64,000 nt of DNA from Cyclobacteriaceae bacterium (GCA_019638355.1 JAHBTY010000001.1:1240001-1304000); one strand, 5' to 3'; positions 19,705 through 29,134 are shown, counted from the stretch's first letter. A program made the numbers and translations. Notes: generated by a model not told the origin, from the sequence alone.

Positions 19705-20019
19705 ATGCAAACAGAAAATTTAGGCGACTTCATCAGACAGCTAAGAGAACAGGCAGAAATGCCTTTACGCAAACTTGCTGCATTACTCGACATTGACCAA
19801 AGCACACTAAGCAAATTAGAGCGTGGAGAACGACCTGTAAGCCGACAAATGTTGCCAATCATTGCTAAGACTTTTAAAGTGGACGAAAAAGAACTTGTGA
19901 TAAAGTTTATGAGCAAACAAGTGGTTTATCAACTGGCAGACGAGAAATATGCCAAAGACATTTTAATTGCGGCAGAAGAAGAAATAAAATACTTAACCAA
20001 GAAGAACGGTAAAAAGTAA
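19705..20019 (+). CDS. XRE-family helix-turn-helix regulator of the restriction operon
   Basis: 104 residues. Residues 7-60 are a typical XRE/Cro domain (FIRQLREQAEMPLRKLAALLDIDQSTLSKLERGERPVSRQMLPIIAKTF). The rest (VVYQLADEKYAKDILIAAEEEIKYLTKKNG) is a conserved tail seen in regulators attached to restriction genes in Bacteroidota. Its stop codon overlaps the start of res (TAATG). It most likely acts as a controller protein timing restriction relative to methylation; that role is inferred from position. Confidence 0.87.
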   Translation: MQTENLGDFIRQLREQAEMPLRKLAALLDIDQSTLSKLERGERPVSRQMLPIIAKTFKVDEKELVIKFMSKQVVYQLADEKYAKDILIAAEEEIKYLTKKNGKK

Positions 20020-22724
20020 TGGAATTACAATTAGAGAGTTTAAAATATCAGGACATTGCCGTTCAATCGGTGGTGAAAGTGTTTGACGGAACAGAGAAAA
20101 ACACTTTTGACAATGCTTGCATTGAGGGCATCCGCTCCAATGTTTGCAAACTGACAGCAGAGCAAATCAAAGAAAATATTAAAGGTGTTTTGACTGAAAA
20201 CGGAATTGACGAAGAAACCGCCAAACTTTCAGCAGACAAAGACCTTTGTATTGAAATGGAAACAGGAACGGGAAAGACACTCGTTTACATCAAAACCATT
20301 TATGAACTATACAAACATTACGGTTTTACCAAGTTCATCATTTTAGTTCCTTCGGTTGCCATCAGGCAAGGTGTTTTGAGTGCTTTTAAAATTTTTGATA
20401 AGCAACTTGAAAATATTTATGGGTTCACTCCCAAAGCATTTGAGTATGACAGTAAGCGACTGAATAAAGTAACCAACTTTATTGAAGAACAACATCCGCA
20501 AGTAATGGTAATGACACTTGCTTCGTTCAACTCGGAAGACAAAATTTTAAATCAGGCACAGAGAGAAGATTTGTTTGCAAACATTCCTTTCATTGATGCA
20601 ATCGGCAAAACAAACCCGATTATCATAATGGACGAGCCACAGGAAGGAATGGACACAGAAAACTCAATAAAGCAAATCGCCAAATTAAATCCATTATACA
20701 AACTTCGTTATTCGGCTACACACAAGGTTTTGAAAAACTTGGTTTACCGCTTAACGCCTTATGACAGCTACAAACAAGGACTGGTAAAGAAGATTGAAGT
20801 CCTTACAGTAACGGAGAAAAACGATGAAGCCACTATAAAAATTGAACTCACCGAAACGCAAAACGGAAAAGGTGACCCAAAAGCCAAACTGAAAGCGTGG
20901 AAAATGAAAGGTGGGAAATTTGTATTTGAAGAAACCAACTGGCTAAAAGTTGGCGACAACTTGGGAGAGAAAACAAATAACCCAAGTTATTTGAATTACA
21001 AAATTACACGCATCAACAAAAGTTTAAAGACTGGAAAATGGTCGGTTGAATTTTCAAATGGCGTAATCTTAGAAGAAAAACAATCGGCAGGAAACTTACA
21101 AAGCATTTGGGCATTACAGTTAGAATGGCTCATTCGCAGACATTTTCAAAAAACTCAAAAATTTGCAGAGCAAGGCATCAAATGCCTTTCACTAATCTTC
21201 ATTGACAAAGTAGCTAACTACATTGGCGAAACGCCAATCATTAAAGACCTTTTCATTGAAAAATACAAATTGGTTTATGCTGAAATGAATGAAGGTAAAC
21301 AACCGACAGACGAACACATCAACCAAATTCAAGGATATTATTTTGCTCAAAAAGCAAGCGGAGAATTTGCCGACAATGAAGGAGGGCAAAAAGAGCAAAA
21401 GAAAATTTACGAACTCATTTTAAAAGGCAAAGAAGAACTTTTAACGATTACAAACCCTGTTCAGTTTATTTTTTCTCACTCAGCATTGGGTGTTGGTTGG
21501 GATAATCCGAATGTTTTCAATATCGCAACACTCAACACAGCTTATTCTGAAATCCGCAAACGTCAGGAAATTGGTAGAGGTTTAAGAATTTGTGTAAACC
21601 AAGACGGACACAGAATTTATGATGCTTTGAATGTAGAAGATACAGAACGTATCAATCAATTAACCGTAATACCGAATGAAACCTACGAAACTTTTGTAAC
21701 GCAGTATCAGGAGGAAATCAAAGAGGTTTACGGAACAACCAAAGCAGGTGCGGGACTTACACATACACACAAAGGAAAACCGCAAAATGAAGTTCATTTT
21801 AAACGCAACACAAGTGAACCGATTGATGCAGCTTTCAAACGCTTCTGGAAATCGTTAGCCAAGAAAACAGATTATCTCATTTCGTTTAAAGAAGAAAACC
21901 TCATTGAAAGATCAATTGAGGAAATCAACAAAATAAATATTGCCGATTATGTGGCAGAAGTAAGCAGCCGTTCCATTGGTGAAATTACGGAAGAAGGAAT
22001 AAAAGACGATTTTGGAGGAACGGAAACTTACGCTTTGAAAGCCTACTTCACACCTTTAGATTTAGTAGAAGAACTTAGCGAAAACACAGGACTCAGTTAC
22101 CCGACACTTTTCAAAATAGTGGTAGGAATTACCAATCACGAGCATTTTGTAAAAAATCCACCGCAATTTATTCATCAGGCAGCAGCGATTATTCGCAACA
22201 TTGAATTGGACGAAATGATAAGAGGACTTGACTACCATTTGACTGGTGAAGCTTTTCCTTTTTCATTTGATGATTTTGTAAGAAACATTGCACCACAGGC
22301 GTATGTGGACACACCTAAAAGAGGCGTTTTTGATAAAATGCTTGTGGATAGTGATGTAGAAAGAACTTTTGCAAAAACAGCCGACCTTGATGATGAAATA
22401 ATTTGTTTCCTCAAACTTCCAAGCTATTACAAAATAAAAACACCAATGGGAGAATACGAACCCGACTTTGGTTTAGTAATGAAACGTAAGAGTTTGAAAA
22501 CAGGAAGTGAAAGCGAGTATTATTTTGTAATTGAAACCAAAGGAACAAACGACATCAACGATAAAAAGTCGTTGACAGAAAGTGAAGTTTACCGCATTAA
22601 ATGTGCAATGAAACACTTTGAAGCCCTTGGCGTGGAAGTGCATTACAAAGCACCGGTAAAAGAATACAGCTACTTTAAAACAGAAGCTACCAAAACCATT
22701 AATTCAATAATTGAACAAGCGTAA
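20019..22724 (+). CDS. Type III restriction endonuclease, Res subunit
   Basis: 901 residues, the usual Res length. A superfamily 2 helicase core has Walker A GTGKT (83-87), the DEAD-box position occupied by DEPQ (205-208), SATHK as motif III (near 233) and QEIGRGLRI as motif VI. The nuclease domain near the C-terminus has the PD-ExK signature: Asp816 in EPDF and Glu839-x-Lys841 in VIETKG. With Mod it forms the Type III complex that needs two inversely oriented unmethylated sites. All catalytic motifs appear intact. The gene is coupled to the HTH gene by overlap and is followed by mod after four bases. Confidence 0.93.
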   Translation: MELQLESLKYQDIAVQSVVKVFDGTEKNTFDNACIEGIRSNVCKLTAEQIKENIKGVLTENGIDEETAKLSADKDLCIEMETGTGKTLVYIKTIYELYKHYGFTKFIILVPSVAIRQGVLSAFKIFDKQLENIYGFTPKAFEYDSKRLNKVTNFIEEQHPQVMVMTLASFNSEDKILNQAQREDLFANIPFIDAIGKTNPIIIMDEPQEGMDTENSIKQIAKLNPLYKLRYSATHKVLKNLVYRLTPYDSYKQGLVKKIEVLTVTEKNDEATIKIELTETQNGKGDPKAKLKAWKMKGGKFVFEETNWLKVGDNLGEKTNNPSYLNYKITRINKSLKTGKWSVEFSNGVILEEKQSAGNLQSIWALQLEWLIRRHFQKTQKFAEQGIKCLSLIFIDKVANYIGETPIIKDLFIEKYKLVYAEMNEGKQPTDEHINQIQGYYFAQKASGEFADNEGGQKEQKKIYELILKGKEELLTITNPVQFIFSHSALGVGWDNPNVFNIATLNTAYSEIRKRQEIGRGLRICVNQDGHRIYDALNVEDTERINQLTVIPNETYETFVTQYQEEIKEVYGTTKAGAGLTHTHKGKPQNEVHFKRNTSEPIDAAFKRFWKSLAKKTDYLISFKEENLIERSIEEINKINIADYVAEVSSRSIGEITEEGIKDDFGGTETYALKAYFTPLDLVEELSENTGLSYPTLFKIVVGITNHEHFVKNPPQFIHQAAAIIRNIELDEMIRGLDYHLTGEAFPFSFDDFVRNIAPQAYVDTPKRGVFDKMLVDSDVERTFAKTADLDDEIICFLKLPSYYKIKTPMGEYEPDFGLVMKRKSLKTGSESEYYFVIETKGTNDINDKKSLTESEVYRIKCAMKHFEALGVEVHYKAPVKEYSYFKTEATKTINSIIEQA

Positions 22725-22728
22725 AAAA

Positions 22729-24612
22729 ATGGAAAACATTAACGATTATATGCCATTGAGCAACGACTGGAACAAAGAGCGTTTGGAGACTTTGAAAAAA
22801 ATGTTTCCTGACCTTTTTAGCAACGAAGGCAAATTGAATATCAATGAACTGAAAAAACTTGTCGATGCTGATAGTGTGAATGAAACTGAACGCTATGAGT
22901 TTCGTTGGTTCGGAAAAAGTGCAGCCAAACGCAAAGCATTTTCACCAAGCAATGCCACACTAGTTTTTGACGAGAAAAGAAGCGTAAACCCAAGCGAAAC
23001 AGATAACCTAATTATTGAAGGCGAAAATTTGGAAGTGCTGAAATTGTTAAGCACCGCATACAGAGAAAAAGTAAAGTGCATTTACATTGACCCGCCTTAC
23101 AACACAGGCAAAGACTTTGTGTATTCTGACAATTATTCGCAAGACAAAAAAGCATATTGGGAAGACGCAGGCGTAACCGAAGAAGGATTAAAAATTGACA
23201 CCAACACCGAAACAGACGGACGATACCACAGCAATTGGCTGAATATGATGTATAGTCGTTTGTTGATTGCAAGGCAACTTTTGCGTGAAGATGGAGTGAT
23301 TTTTATTTCCATTGATGATAATGAAGTTCATCATTTAAGGAAAATGTGTGATGAAATTTTTGGAGAGGAAAATTTTATCTCTGAATTGGTAAGAAGAAGA
23401 AGAAAAACACAAGCCAATTTAGCCACACACATAGCACCAGTTCACGAATATGTCGTTGTTTATGCAAAAAGCAAAGAAAATCTCGTAATAAATAAATTGC
23501 CCTATACTCAGGAATTTATTAATCAATCTTTTTCAAATCCTGATAATGACCCAAGAGGAGTTTACCAAACAGGACCTCTTGCAAGACCAGAAAGCTCAAC
23601 TAACCCTGAATGGGAATTGACATTACCAAATGGCAGAAAAATTACTGCACGTTGGAGTTGTTCGCCTGAAACTTATGAAAGATATGTAGCAGAGAATAGA
23701 CTTGTTGTTCCGAGAAATGGTGAAGGTATGCCACGTATTAAAATATTCCTTTCCGAATTAGAAGGACAGCTACCCAATACTTGGCTCGATGATGTTGCAA
23801 GTAATGACGAAGCATCTACTGAAATTGAAAATATCTTAGGTTCACTTTCTATTTTCACTTTTCCGAAACCGACAAGTTTAATAAAAAGAATAGCACAGCT
23901 TGGAATGGGAAAAGATGATGTTATTCTTGATTTCTTTGGAGGTTCAGGAACAACAGCCCACGCAATTACAGAGTTAAACAAAGAGGATGATGGAAACAGA
24001 AAATATATTTTAGTTCAGATACCTGAAGCAACTGAAGAAAAAAGCGAAGCATTCAAAGCAGGTTACAAAAAAATCAGTGACATTACCATAGAACGCAACA
24101 AACGAGTTGTAGAAAAAATTATCAAAGAAAAGAAAAAAGAGCAACCCGACTTATTTACAAACGGACACAAAGAAGACGCTTTAAAAGGCTTGGGCTTCAA
24201 GGTTTTCAAACTAGTAAAATCAAACTTCCCAAGAGTGGATTTTGCACCTGACCCTGAAAAATCAACCGAAGAAAATGTTGAGTTGCTGAAAAAATACATC
24301 AGAGATAAAGAAGCACAACTCATTACCGCTTTCAATCGTGATGAATTAGTAACCGAAATTTTAATCAAAAACGGTTTTACACTCAATTACACTTTAACCA
24401 AACAAGATGAGTTTAAGAAAAATGAAATCTTCTTTGCTACAGATGGAGAAAAAGAAACCTTGATTTGCTTAGACGTTTCTATTGATATGGAAACCGTAGA
24501 GCATTTCAAAAAACACAACACTCAAAAGTTCATCTGCCTTGAACGTGCCTTAGACACCACTAAAAAATGGAATTTGAAGCATTATTTAGGCGATAAGTTT
24601 AATGCGTTTTAG
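22729..24612 (+). CDS. Type III DNA methyltransferase, Mod subunit
   Basis: 627 residues from the ATG at 22729; a TTG at 22711 inside the res gene would add six residues. This is a beta-class adenine/cytosine-N methyltransferase: the catalytic DPPYNTG begins at residue 121 and the AdoMet-binding FGGSGTT is at 403-409. The target-recognition region lies between them, with EFGEENFISELVRRRRKTQAN at its start. DPPY implies N6-adenine methylation. It both provides the methylation and reads the target for the Res subunit. No phase-variable simple repeat was seen in the gene. Confidence 0.93.
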   Translation: MENINDYMPLSNDWNKERLETLKKMFPDLFSNEGKLNINELKKLVDADSVNETERYEFRWFGKSAAKRKAFSPSNATLVFDEKRSVNPSETDNLIIEGENLEVLKLLSTAYREKVKCIYIDPPYNTGKDFVYSDNYSQDKKAYWEDAGVTEEGLKIDTNTETDGRYHSNWLNMMYSRLLIARQLLREDGVIFISIDDNEVHHLRKMCDEIFGEENFISELVRRRRKTQANLATHIAPVHEYVVVYAKSKENLVINKLPYTQEFINQSFSNPDNDPRGVYQTGPLARPESSTNPEWELTLPNGRKITARWSCSPETYERYVAENRLVVPRNGEGMPRIKIFLSELEGQLPNTWLDDVASNDEASTEIENILGSLSIFTFPKPTSLIKRIAQLGMGKDDVILDFFGGSGTTAHAITELNKEDDGNRKYILVQIPEATEEKSEAFKAGYKKISDITIERNKRVVEKIIKEKKKEQPDLFTNGHKEDALKGLGFKVFKLVKSNFPRVDFAPDPEKSTEENVELLKKYIRDKEAQLITAFNRDELVTEILIKNGFTLNYTLTKQDEFKKNEIFFATDGEKETLICLDVSIDMETVEHFKKHNTQKFICLERALDTTKKWNLKHYLGDKFNAF

Positions 24613-24614
24613 AT

Positions 24615-25739
24615 ATGGCAAAGAAAGATGTAAAAGCAAACCTGCTCAATCATTCGGAGGCAAAAGTTCGGTTACTTGGCGAATATTTAAAACGCTATCT
24701 GAATATCATTTGTAATGATGGCTATACAAAACGAATAAAAATTTACGATTTGTTTTGCGGAGAAGGACTTTATGAAAACGGTGGTGAAGGCAGTCCGCTT
24801 GTGGCATTGCGACAAGTAAAAGATATTCATTTCGTTAACGTGGCAAAATCGGTAAGCATCCCGAAAATTGATTGCCACTTCAATGACATTGACGCTAATA
24901 AAGTAGAAAAGGTAAAACAAGCGGTAAAGGATAAAACACTTTACTATCCTGAATTTGGAGAAATTGAATATGCAACAAACGATTATCAGGTAGAATATGA
25001 TAATCTGCTTACGATATTACCGAAACTGAAAACACAAACTCAAAAGGCATTTATTTTTATTGATCCATACGAATACAAGCACATAAAGACCAATCAGATT
25101 AAAAATCTGATGGCGAAAGGAAATGCAGAGGTTTTGCTATGGCTTCCCACGCAATTTATGTATCGCTTTTCAAATAACGGAACGCCCGAAGCATTAAAGG
25201 ATTTCATCGAAGAACTGGAATTATTTAAAAGTTGGAAGCCAAGTAATAATGTTTGGGATTTTGTGCATCAACTCAAAGATGGGTTTCAAGCGTTTTTAGG
25301 CGACAAACTTTTTGTGGACACGTTTACAATTCAAAAAGATGTAAGCACTGTTTTTTGCCTGTTCTTTTTTACATCACATATAAAGGGATTTGAAAAAATG
25401 CTTGAGGCGAAATGGGAGATTGATACCGAACAAGGAAAAGGATGGGATTATGCAGGAAACCAACCGAGCTTATTTCACGACCAAAAGACAAATCCGCTTG
25501 AAGAAAAGTTGAGAGAATATTTGAAATATGGCAAAAGACACAACGGAGAAGTTTACGAGTTTACTTTAAGACAGGGTTTTCTACCGAAGCATACAAACGA
25601 AATACTTTACAACTGGCAGAATAATGACAGAATTGAAGTAATTACGGCAAGTGGAGAAAAGGCACGAAAAAAATCATTTTATGTAGCATATAACTATTTC
25701 CGAGACGATAACAAAAAAGTGAGTTTTAAACTTAAATAA
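24615..25739 (+). CDS. tcmP: Three-Cys-motif partner protein TcmP
   Basis: 374 residues. The N-terminal half ([23 protein letters not shown] and [13 protein letters not shown], then [19 protein letters not shown]) is the TcmP family, a Rossmann-like domain reminiscent of methyltransferases. TcmP genes are nearly always next to a Gp37/Gp68-type three-cysteine protein, as here (stop and next start are one base apart). The biochemical role is not established. In this operon it follows mod after two bases, so it is probably co-expressed with the Type III restriction system. Confidence 0.85.
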   Translation: MAKKDVKANLLNHSEAKVRLLGEYLKRYLNIICNDGYTKRIKIYDLFCGEGLYENGGEGSPLVALRQVKDIHFVNVAKSVSIPKIDCHFNDIDANKVEKVKQAVKDKTLYYPEFGEIEYATNDYQVEYDNLLTILPKLKTQTQKAFIFIDPYEYKHIKTNQIKNLMAKGNAEVLLWLPTQFMYRFSNNGTPEALKDFIEELELFKSWKPSNNVWDFVHQLKDGFQAFLGDKLFVDTFTIQKDVSTVFCLFFFTSHIKGFEKMLEAKWEIDTEQGKGWDYAGNQPSLFHDQKTNPLEEKLREYLKYGKRHNGEVYEFTLRQGFLPKHTNEILYNWQNNDRIEVITASGEKARKKSFYVAYNYFRDDNKKVSFKLK

Positions 25740-25740
25740 A

Positions 25741-26472
25741 ATGGCACAATCAAGCATTGAATGGACTGAAATGACCTGGAACCCGACAACGGGTTGCACC
25801 AAAATTTCTGCTGGTTGTAAATTCTGCTACGCAGAAGTTATGTCAAAACGCTTGAAAGCAATGGGGGTTGACAAATACAAAGACGGCTTTAAAGTTCGTG
25901 TTCACCCTGAAGCATTGAATATTCCATACACTTGGAAATCTTCAAAAGTTGTTTTTGTAAACTCAATGAGTGATTTATTTCATAAAGACATTCCGCTTGA
26001 ATTTATTAAGCAAGTGTTTCACGTAATGAATGATAATCCGCAACACGTTTTTCAAGTATTAACAAAGAGAGCAGAGCGACTATATGAACTACACAAAGAA
26101 CTAAAGTGGACACATAATATTTGGATGGGAGTATCAGTAGAGGACGACAAAGTAATTGACCGTATTGACTTTTTAAGAAAGACAAGAGCCAAAGTAAAAT
26201 TCTTATCCCTTGAACCACTTATCGGACCTTTAGAAAAATTAAACCTTAAAAAAATTGACTGGGTTATTGTTGGCGGAGAAAGCGGACACAAACCAAGACC
26301 AATGAACCCTGACTGGGTTTTAGACATACAGGAACAATGCGAAAAAGCAGACGTAGCATTTTTCTTTAAACAATGGGGCGGACGAAATAAAAAAGCAGCC
26401 GGACGACTTTTAAACGGTCGGACTTATGACGAAATGCCTGAAATTATGGAAATAGAAAAAGGAGCAAGATAA
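25741..26472 (+). CDS. Phage Gp37/Gp68-like three-cysteine protein (DUF5131)
   Basis: 243 residues. The N-terminus [14 protein letters not shown], followed by [12 protein letters not shown], holds three cysteines at 19, 26 and 29 (C-x6-C-x2-C). This resembles a radical-SAM-type iron-sulfur motif, and the later text ([52 protein letters not shown]) is the full family signature. Members occur in phages and defence neighbourhoods with TcmP. The reaction is unknown; a radical-SAM chemistry on nucleic acid is possible but unproven. It is the last gene of cassette 1. Confidence 0.87.
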   Translation: MAQSSIEWTEMTWNPTTGCTKISAGCKFCYAEVMSKRLKAMGVDKYKDGFKVRVHPEALNIPYTWKSSKVVFVNSMSDLFHKDIPLEFIKQVFHVMNDNPQHVFQVLTKRAERLYELHKELKWTHNIWMGVSVEDDKVIDRIDFLRKTRAKVKFLSLEPLIGPLEKLNLKKIDWVIVGGESGHKPRPMNPDWVLDIQEQCEKADVAFFFKQWGGRNKKAAGRLLNGRTYDEMPEIMEIEKGAR

Positions 26473-26489
26473 TGGCAACCCACAGGTGT

Positions 26490-26626
26490 AAGCACATTTG
26501 CAAACCGCTACAAGCCGACCCGCAGACCAAAGTTTGCAAAAGAGCTTCCACCTCTCCCACCCAAGAAAAATTATTTTTTAAAATTTCCTTCCCTTCAAAA
26601 ATTTTTAAAACCGCAACCGCACAACC
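26490..26626 (+). repeat. Cassette 1 3' structured end element
   Basis: In order: a hairpin with outer stem AAGC/GCTT, internal loop ACA/AGA and inner 9-base stem TTTGCAAAC (26497-26505) with GTTTGCAAA (26532-26540); a C-rich spacer; AT block 2' (26567-26584); a pyrimidine spacer TTCCTTCCCTTC; AT block 1' (26597-26612); then GCAACCGCACAACC. Both AT blocks are exact reverse complements of the 5' element, in mirrored order, while the hairpin is in the same orientation as the 5' one. Confidence 0.75.
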
Positions 26627-26713
26627 GACACATAAAGACCAAAACACTAACTGGACAATGACAGCGAAACCCTTATCAGACCTAACTTCCACGACACGAC
26701 AGACAGAACGCCA

Positions 26714-26850
26714 GCTGGTAACAGCGTGTTGCCTCAATTGGCGGTGCAGTGCTTCGTATGACAGTTTTGTGGGTAAAGAAACTTTCGTTCTTCGTATGAA
26801 CTTTAGTGGTGAAAATCGCCAACTGCGGCAACACGCAAACCGTTGGCAGC
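26714..26850 (+). repeat. attC-like stem-loop closing cassette 1
   Basis: 137 bases. Outer (R-type) arms GCTGGTAAC (26714-26722) and GTTGGCAGC (26842-26850) pair at 7 of 9 positions. After an unequal spacer (1 against 5 bases) the L-type arms GCGTGTTGCC (26724-26733) and GGCAACACGC (26827-26836) pair perfectly. A third stem CAATTGGCG/CGCCAACTG (26735-26743, 26817-26825) encloses a loop of about 70 bases. Arm-spacer-arm design with a GTT cleavage core is that of integron attC sites, though the core is GTTGGCA rather than the usual GTTRRRY. Confidence 0.7.
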
Positions 26851-26980
26851 AAGTGTATTAGGACAGCGACTCGACAAAAAAGAAACGAACTTAAACAGAG
26901 AAAAAGTAAACCATTTTGACAGGTGAAAACAGACATAAAACGATACAACAAACGGACAACGAGTAAGCCGACACTCATTG

Positions 26981-27114
26981 CCTACCCTTCTGTATTTTTT
27001 ATTTTCCCCACCGCACATTTTTTTTAATTCAATTTTATGCCAGCCCGCAAATGGCACATTGGCTTTTGCCCCCACCGCACAAGCCAACCCTTCGGCAAAA
27101 GCCAAAGAGCCATT
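26981..27114 (+). repeat. Cassette 2 5' structured end element
   Basis: CCTACCCTTCTG, AT block 1 (26993-27005), CCCCACCGCACA, AT block 2 (27018-27036), ATGCCAGCCCGC, then a hairpin with outer stem AATGGC/GCCATT, internal loop ACA/AGA and a perfect 12-base inner stem TTGGCTTTTGCC (27059-27070) with GGCAAAAGCCAA (27094-27105). The loop starts CCCACCGCACAAGCC. It aligns over its length with the element at 19479-19596, with both stems changed on both sides. Confidence 0.75.
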
Positions 27115-27201
27115 TTTTAGCCAACGCACAAAGACAACTATCAAGACATTAAACAAGGTTATTTTCTTTAATTTAACCGACTAAAATTATATTGTGACAC
27201 A

Positions 27202-27348
27202 ATGCCTAAGATTTACGATAATATTGAAAACCACTTAACCAAAGGACTGAATGAAACGCTTGAACTTTCACAGCGAACAGACTTTTGTGTGGGTGATTGC
27301 TGTTCTGAGTTCAGACGTTTGGTGGTGGTATTACACTTTGCATTTTGA
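27202..27348 (+). pseudogene. N-terminal fragment of a helicase/PLD-type restriction protein
   Basis: 48 codons starting MPKIYDNIENHLTKGLNETL and running to RTDFCVG at about 27295. This matches my recollection of the N-terminus of large DEAD/DEAH helicase proteins with a phospholipase-D-like domain, in which FCVG continues as YFNLRGWK. Here the similarity stops at FCVG and the frame soon ends. It is therefore a deletion remnant; the missing part would be roughly a thousand codons or more. A promoter may still be active in front of it. Confidence 0.6.
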
Positions 27349-27667
27349 TATGTATAACTGCAAGGACTACATGATGTATAGTTTTCCATTTGACTATGAT
27401 AGTTGTAAATACATTGCTGAACTTGAAAAATTAGGCAAAGAACTTAGTGATGATATGTATGAAAATGCTGAAAAGAAAATTCAATCATATGCAACTACGG
27501 GGAACAGAATGCAACTTATTTTTCGCCCTACGTTATCAAAACCAAAAATAGAAAAAATTGACGCTGTTTTGGCAAAGCATTATGGCTTAGATGAAGAGCA
27601 AACAGAGTTCATTAAATCTTATGACAATAAATATAGATTGACAAAAGATAACGAAGACGAAGAATGA
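27251..27667 (+). pseudogene. C-terminal fragment of an Eco57I-type restriction methylase
   Basis: An open frame of 138 codons. From about codon 18 (VLSSDVWWWYYTLHFDMYNCKDYMMYSFPFDY) to the end (FIKSYDNKYRLTKDNEDEE) it reads like the C-terminal end of a Type IIG/Eco57I-like DNA methyltransferase. The upstream codons come from the shifted frame of the helicase fragment. Catalytic motifs are absent. A single deletion joining a helicase gene to the end of a neighbouring methylase gene explains both fragments. Its stop overlaps the next start (ATGA). Confidence 0.6.
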
Positions 27668-27801
27668 TTAAAGAAAGCCTTGGCAATACCGACCTCTTAA
27701 AGCTACCCAAAACAGCTTTTTTATGCAGCCGACAAGTTCCTGCTTCGGTGGCATTGAAATGCTATGACTGGGCAATGGAGCGAAGAGAAAATAAAAAATG
27801 A
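27664..27801 (+). pseudogene. Truncated copy of the DprA-like gene
   Basis: 45 codons that repeat the start of the gene at 28673 almost exactly (MIKES, then [16 protein letters not shown] and LKCYDWA). The nucleotide identity starts a few bases before the ATG and ends at about 27785, after which the frame stops. The copy and the full gene form direct repeats of about 120 bases on either side of the Fic gene. It overlaps the Fic start by four bases (ATGA). Confidence 0.8.
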
Positions 27802-28676
27802 AAGAACATCTAAAAATATCTATCCGTTTTTTCAACGATCGAGAAGTTCGTGCGGTCTGGGATGATGAAAATGCCCAATGGAGATTAAGTGTATTAGATA
27901 TTGTAGGTGTGCTCAATGAAGAGCCCGATTACACAAAAGTTCGCAACTATTGGAAATACCTGAAAGCCAAGTTGAAAAAGGAAAATAACCAGTTGGTTAG
28001 TGCCACTACCCAACTGAAATTAACTGCTGCTGATGGGAAAAAGTACCTGACAGACACATTGGACAGCAGTGGGGTTGTAGAATTAGCCAAACATTTTCCC
28101 AACAACAGGGCAATGAAGTTTTTGGATTGGTTCTTATACAGCGACACGAGCATTGACGGTCAAAGTAAGAAAAAAGCCTACACCCTTTTTGAAAGTAATT
28201 TAATAAACGAGTTTGAGGTAGGAACAACCAAAGGCCTGCAACAAATACACGCTTATTTATTTGGAGGTCTGTATGATTTTGCAGGTCAAATCAGGGAAAA
28301 AAGTATTTCAAAGGGAGGGTATCAATTTGTTTATGCACAGCATTTACAAGCCACTTTAGAACAAATAGATGCCATGCCGCAAACCACCTTTGAAGATATT
28401 ATTCAAAAGTATGCCGAGATGAATAAGGCACATGCTTTTATGGAAGGCAATGGCAGAAGTACCAGAATATGGCTGGATTTGATGCTCAAAAAAGAACTCA
28501 AAAAATGTGTGGATTGGAGTAAAATCAGCAAAGAAAATTACATGAACGCCATGATTATCAGCACGGTTGATTATAGTGTGTTAGCTCAGCTTTTAAAAAG
28601 TGCTCTCACCGATAAAATTAACGACAGAGAAATGTTTATGAAAGGCATTGATTATTCATATTACTACGAAGAATGA
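27798..28676 (+). CDS. Fic-domain protein with N-terminal BRO/antirepressor-like domain
   Basis: 292 residues. Residues 8-112 ([31 protein letters not shown] to [11 protein letters not shown]) resemble BRO-N/phage-antirepressor modules. Residues 128-255 form a Fic domain with the catalytic loop [12 protein letters not shown] at 212-223, so His212, Glu216, Asn218, Gly219 and Arg220 are all in place. Fic enzymes transfer AMP or other groups from nucleotides onto protein hydroxyls and often act as toxins. I found no clear S/T-x-x-x-E-G/N inhibitory motif. It overlaps the genes on both sides by four bases. Confidence 0.8.
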   Translation: MKEHLKISIRFFNDREVRAVWDDENAQWRLSVLDIVGVLNEEPDYTKVRNYWKYLKAKLKKENNQLVSATTQLKLTAADGKKYLTDTLDSSGVVELAKHFPNNRAMKFLDWFLYSDTSIDGQSKKKAYTLFESNLINEFEVGTTKGLQQIHAYLFGGLYDFAGQIREKSISKGGYQFVYAQHLQATLEQIDAMPQTTFEDIIQKYAEMNKAHAFMEGNGRSTRIWLDLMLKKELKKCVDWSKISKENYMNAMIISTVDYSVLAQLLKSALTDKINDREMFMKGIDYSYYYEE

Positions 28677-29134
28677 TTAAAGAAAGCATTGGCAATACCG
28701 ACCTTTTAAAGCAGTCCAAAACCGCTTTTTTATGCAGCCGACAAGTTCCTGCTTCGGTGGTATTGAAATGCTATGACTGGGCCATAGAGCAAAAAAAACA
28801 AGGTAATTGCGTTATCAGTGGTTTTCACAGCCAAATAGAAAAAGATGTATTGCATTATTTGCTCAAAGGAAAACAGCCCATCATTCTGGCCTTAGCAAGA
28901 GGACTGAAAGAAAAATTAGAACCTGAATTTGTAAAACCGTTAGAGCAAGGCAGGCTGTTAATCATCACACCGTTTGACAAATCGGTAAAACGAGTAAGCA
29001 GCCAAAACGCACAGACCCGCAACCAACTCATGACAACCCTGGCAGACCAAATCACCATCGGTTACGCAAGCCCGGGCGGACAGTTGGAAGAACTTTTAAA
29101 AGGAATTGAGAAACCAATAAACAAAATTGTATGA
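28673..29134 (+). CDS. DprA/Smf-like Rossmann protein
   Basis: 153 residues. The sequence [53 protein letters not shown] resembles the Rossmann core of DprA-type DNA-binding proteins, with GFHSQIE where DprA has a glycine-rich nucleotide loop. It lacks extra N- and C-terminal domains of full DprA. Such stand-alone proteins occur beside helicase/methylase restriction genes in Bacteroidota, matching the remnants upstream. A DNA-binding accessory role in defence is possible. It is the last gene of cassette 2. Confidence 0.7.
   Translation: MIKESIGNTDLLKQSKTAFLCSRQVPASVVLKCYDWAIEQKKQGNCVISGFHSQIEKDVLHYLLKGKQPIILALARGLKEKLEPEFVKPLEQGRLLIITPFDKSVKRVSSQNAQTRNQLMTTLADQITIGYASPGGQLEELLKGIEKPINKIV

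Larger units (their letters stand above)
19356..26841 (+). mobile_element. Gene cassette 1 (Type III restriction-modification cassette)
   Basis: Boundaries are set by the GTT core motifs at 19356 (GTTACCAGCAAG) and 26842 (GTTGGCAGCAAG), whose following 30 bases are alike (CAGCAAG, then GTA, GGAC and CGAC blocks). It contains five plus-strand genes in one operon (HTH, Res, Mod, TcmP, Gp37-like) and ends in an attC-like stem-loop. Inside each end lies a structured element (19479-19596 and 26490-26626) whose AT blocks match each other as reverse complements. The DNA is visibly richer in A than the flanks. An integron-type cassette is the best model, but no integrase is present. Confidence 0.6.

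Noticed and set aside
19523..19723. 66-codon open frame across the cassette 1 5' element and into the HTH gene start
   Set aside because: It covers the ACA/AGA hairpin and overlaps the HTH gene in another frame; composition follows the repeat, not a protein.
23090..23950. Phase-variable repeats in the Type III mod gene
   Set aside because: No tandem tetra- or pentanucleotide run was seen, only ordinary A-rich codon use.
26472..26861. Open frame of 129 codons running through the cassette 1 end element and attC-like site, with a similar 168-codon frame at 29127-29633
   Set aside because: The two translations look alike only because the stem-loop DNA is conserved; changes in the stems are compensatory between arms rather than synonymous. 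They overlap clear structural repeats and have no protein family features.
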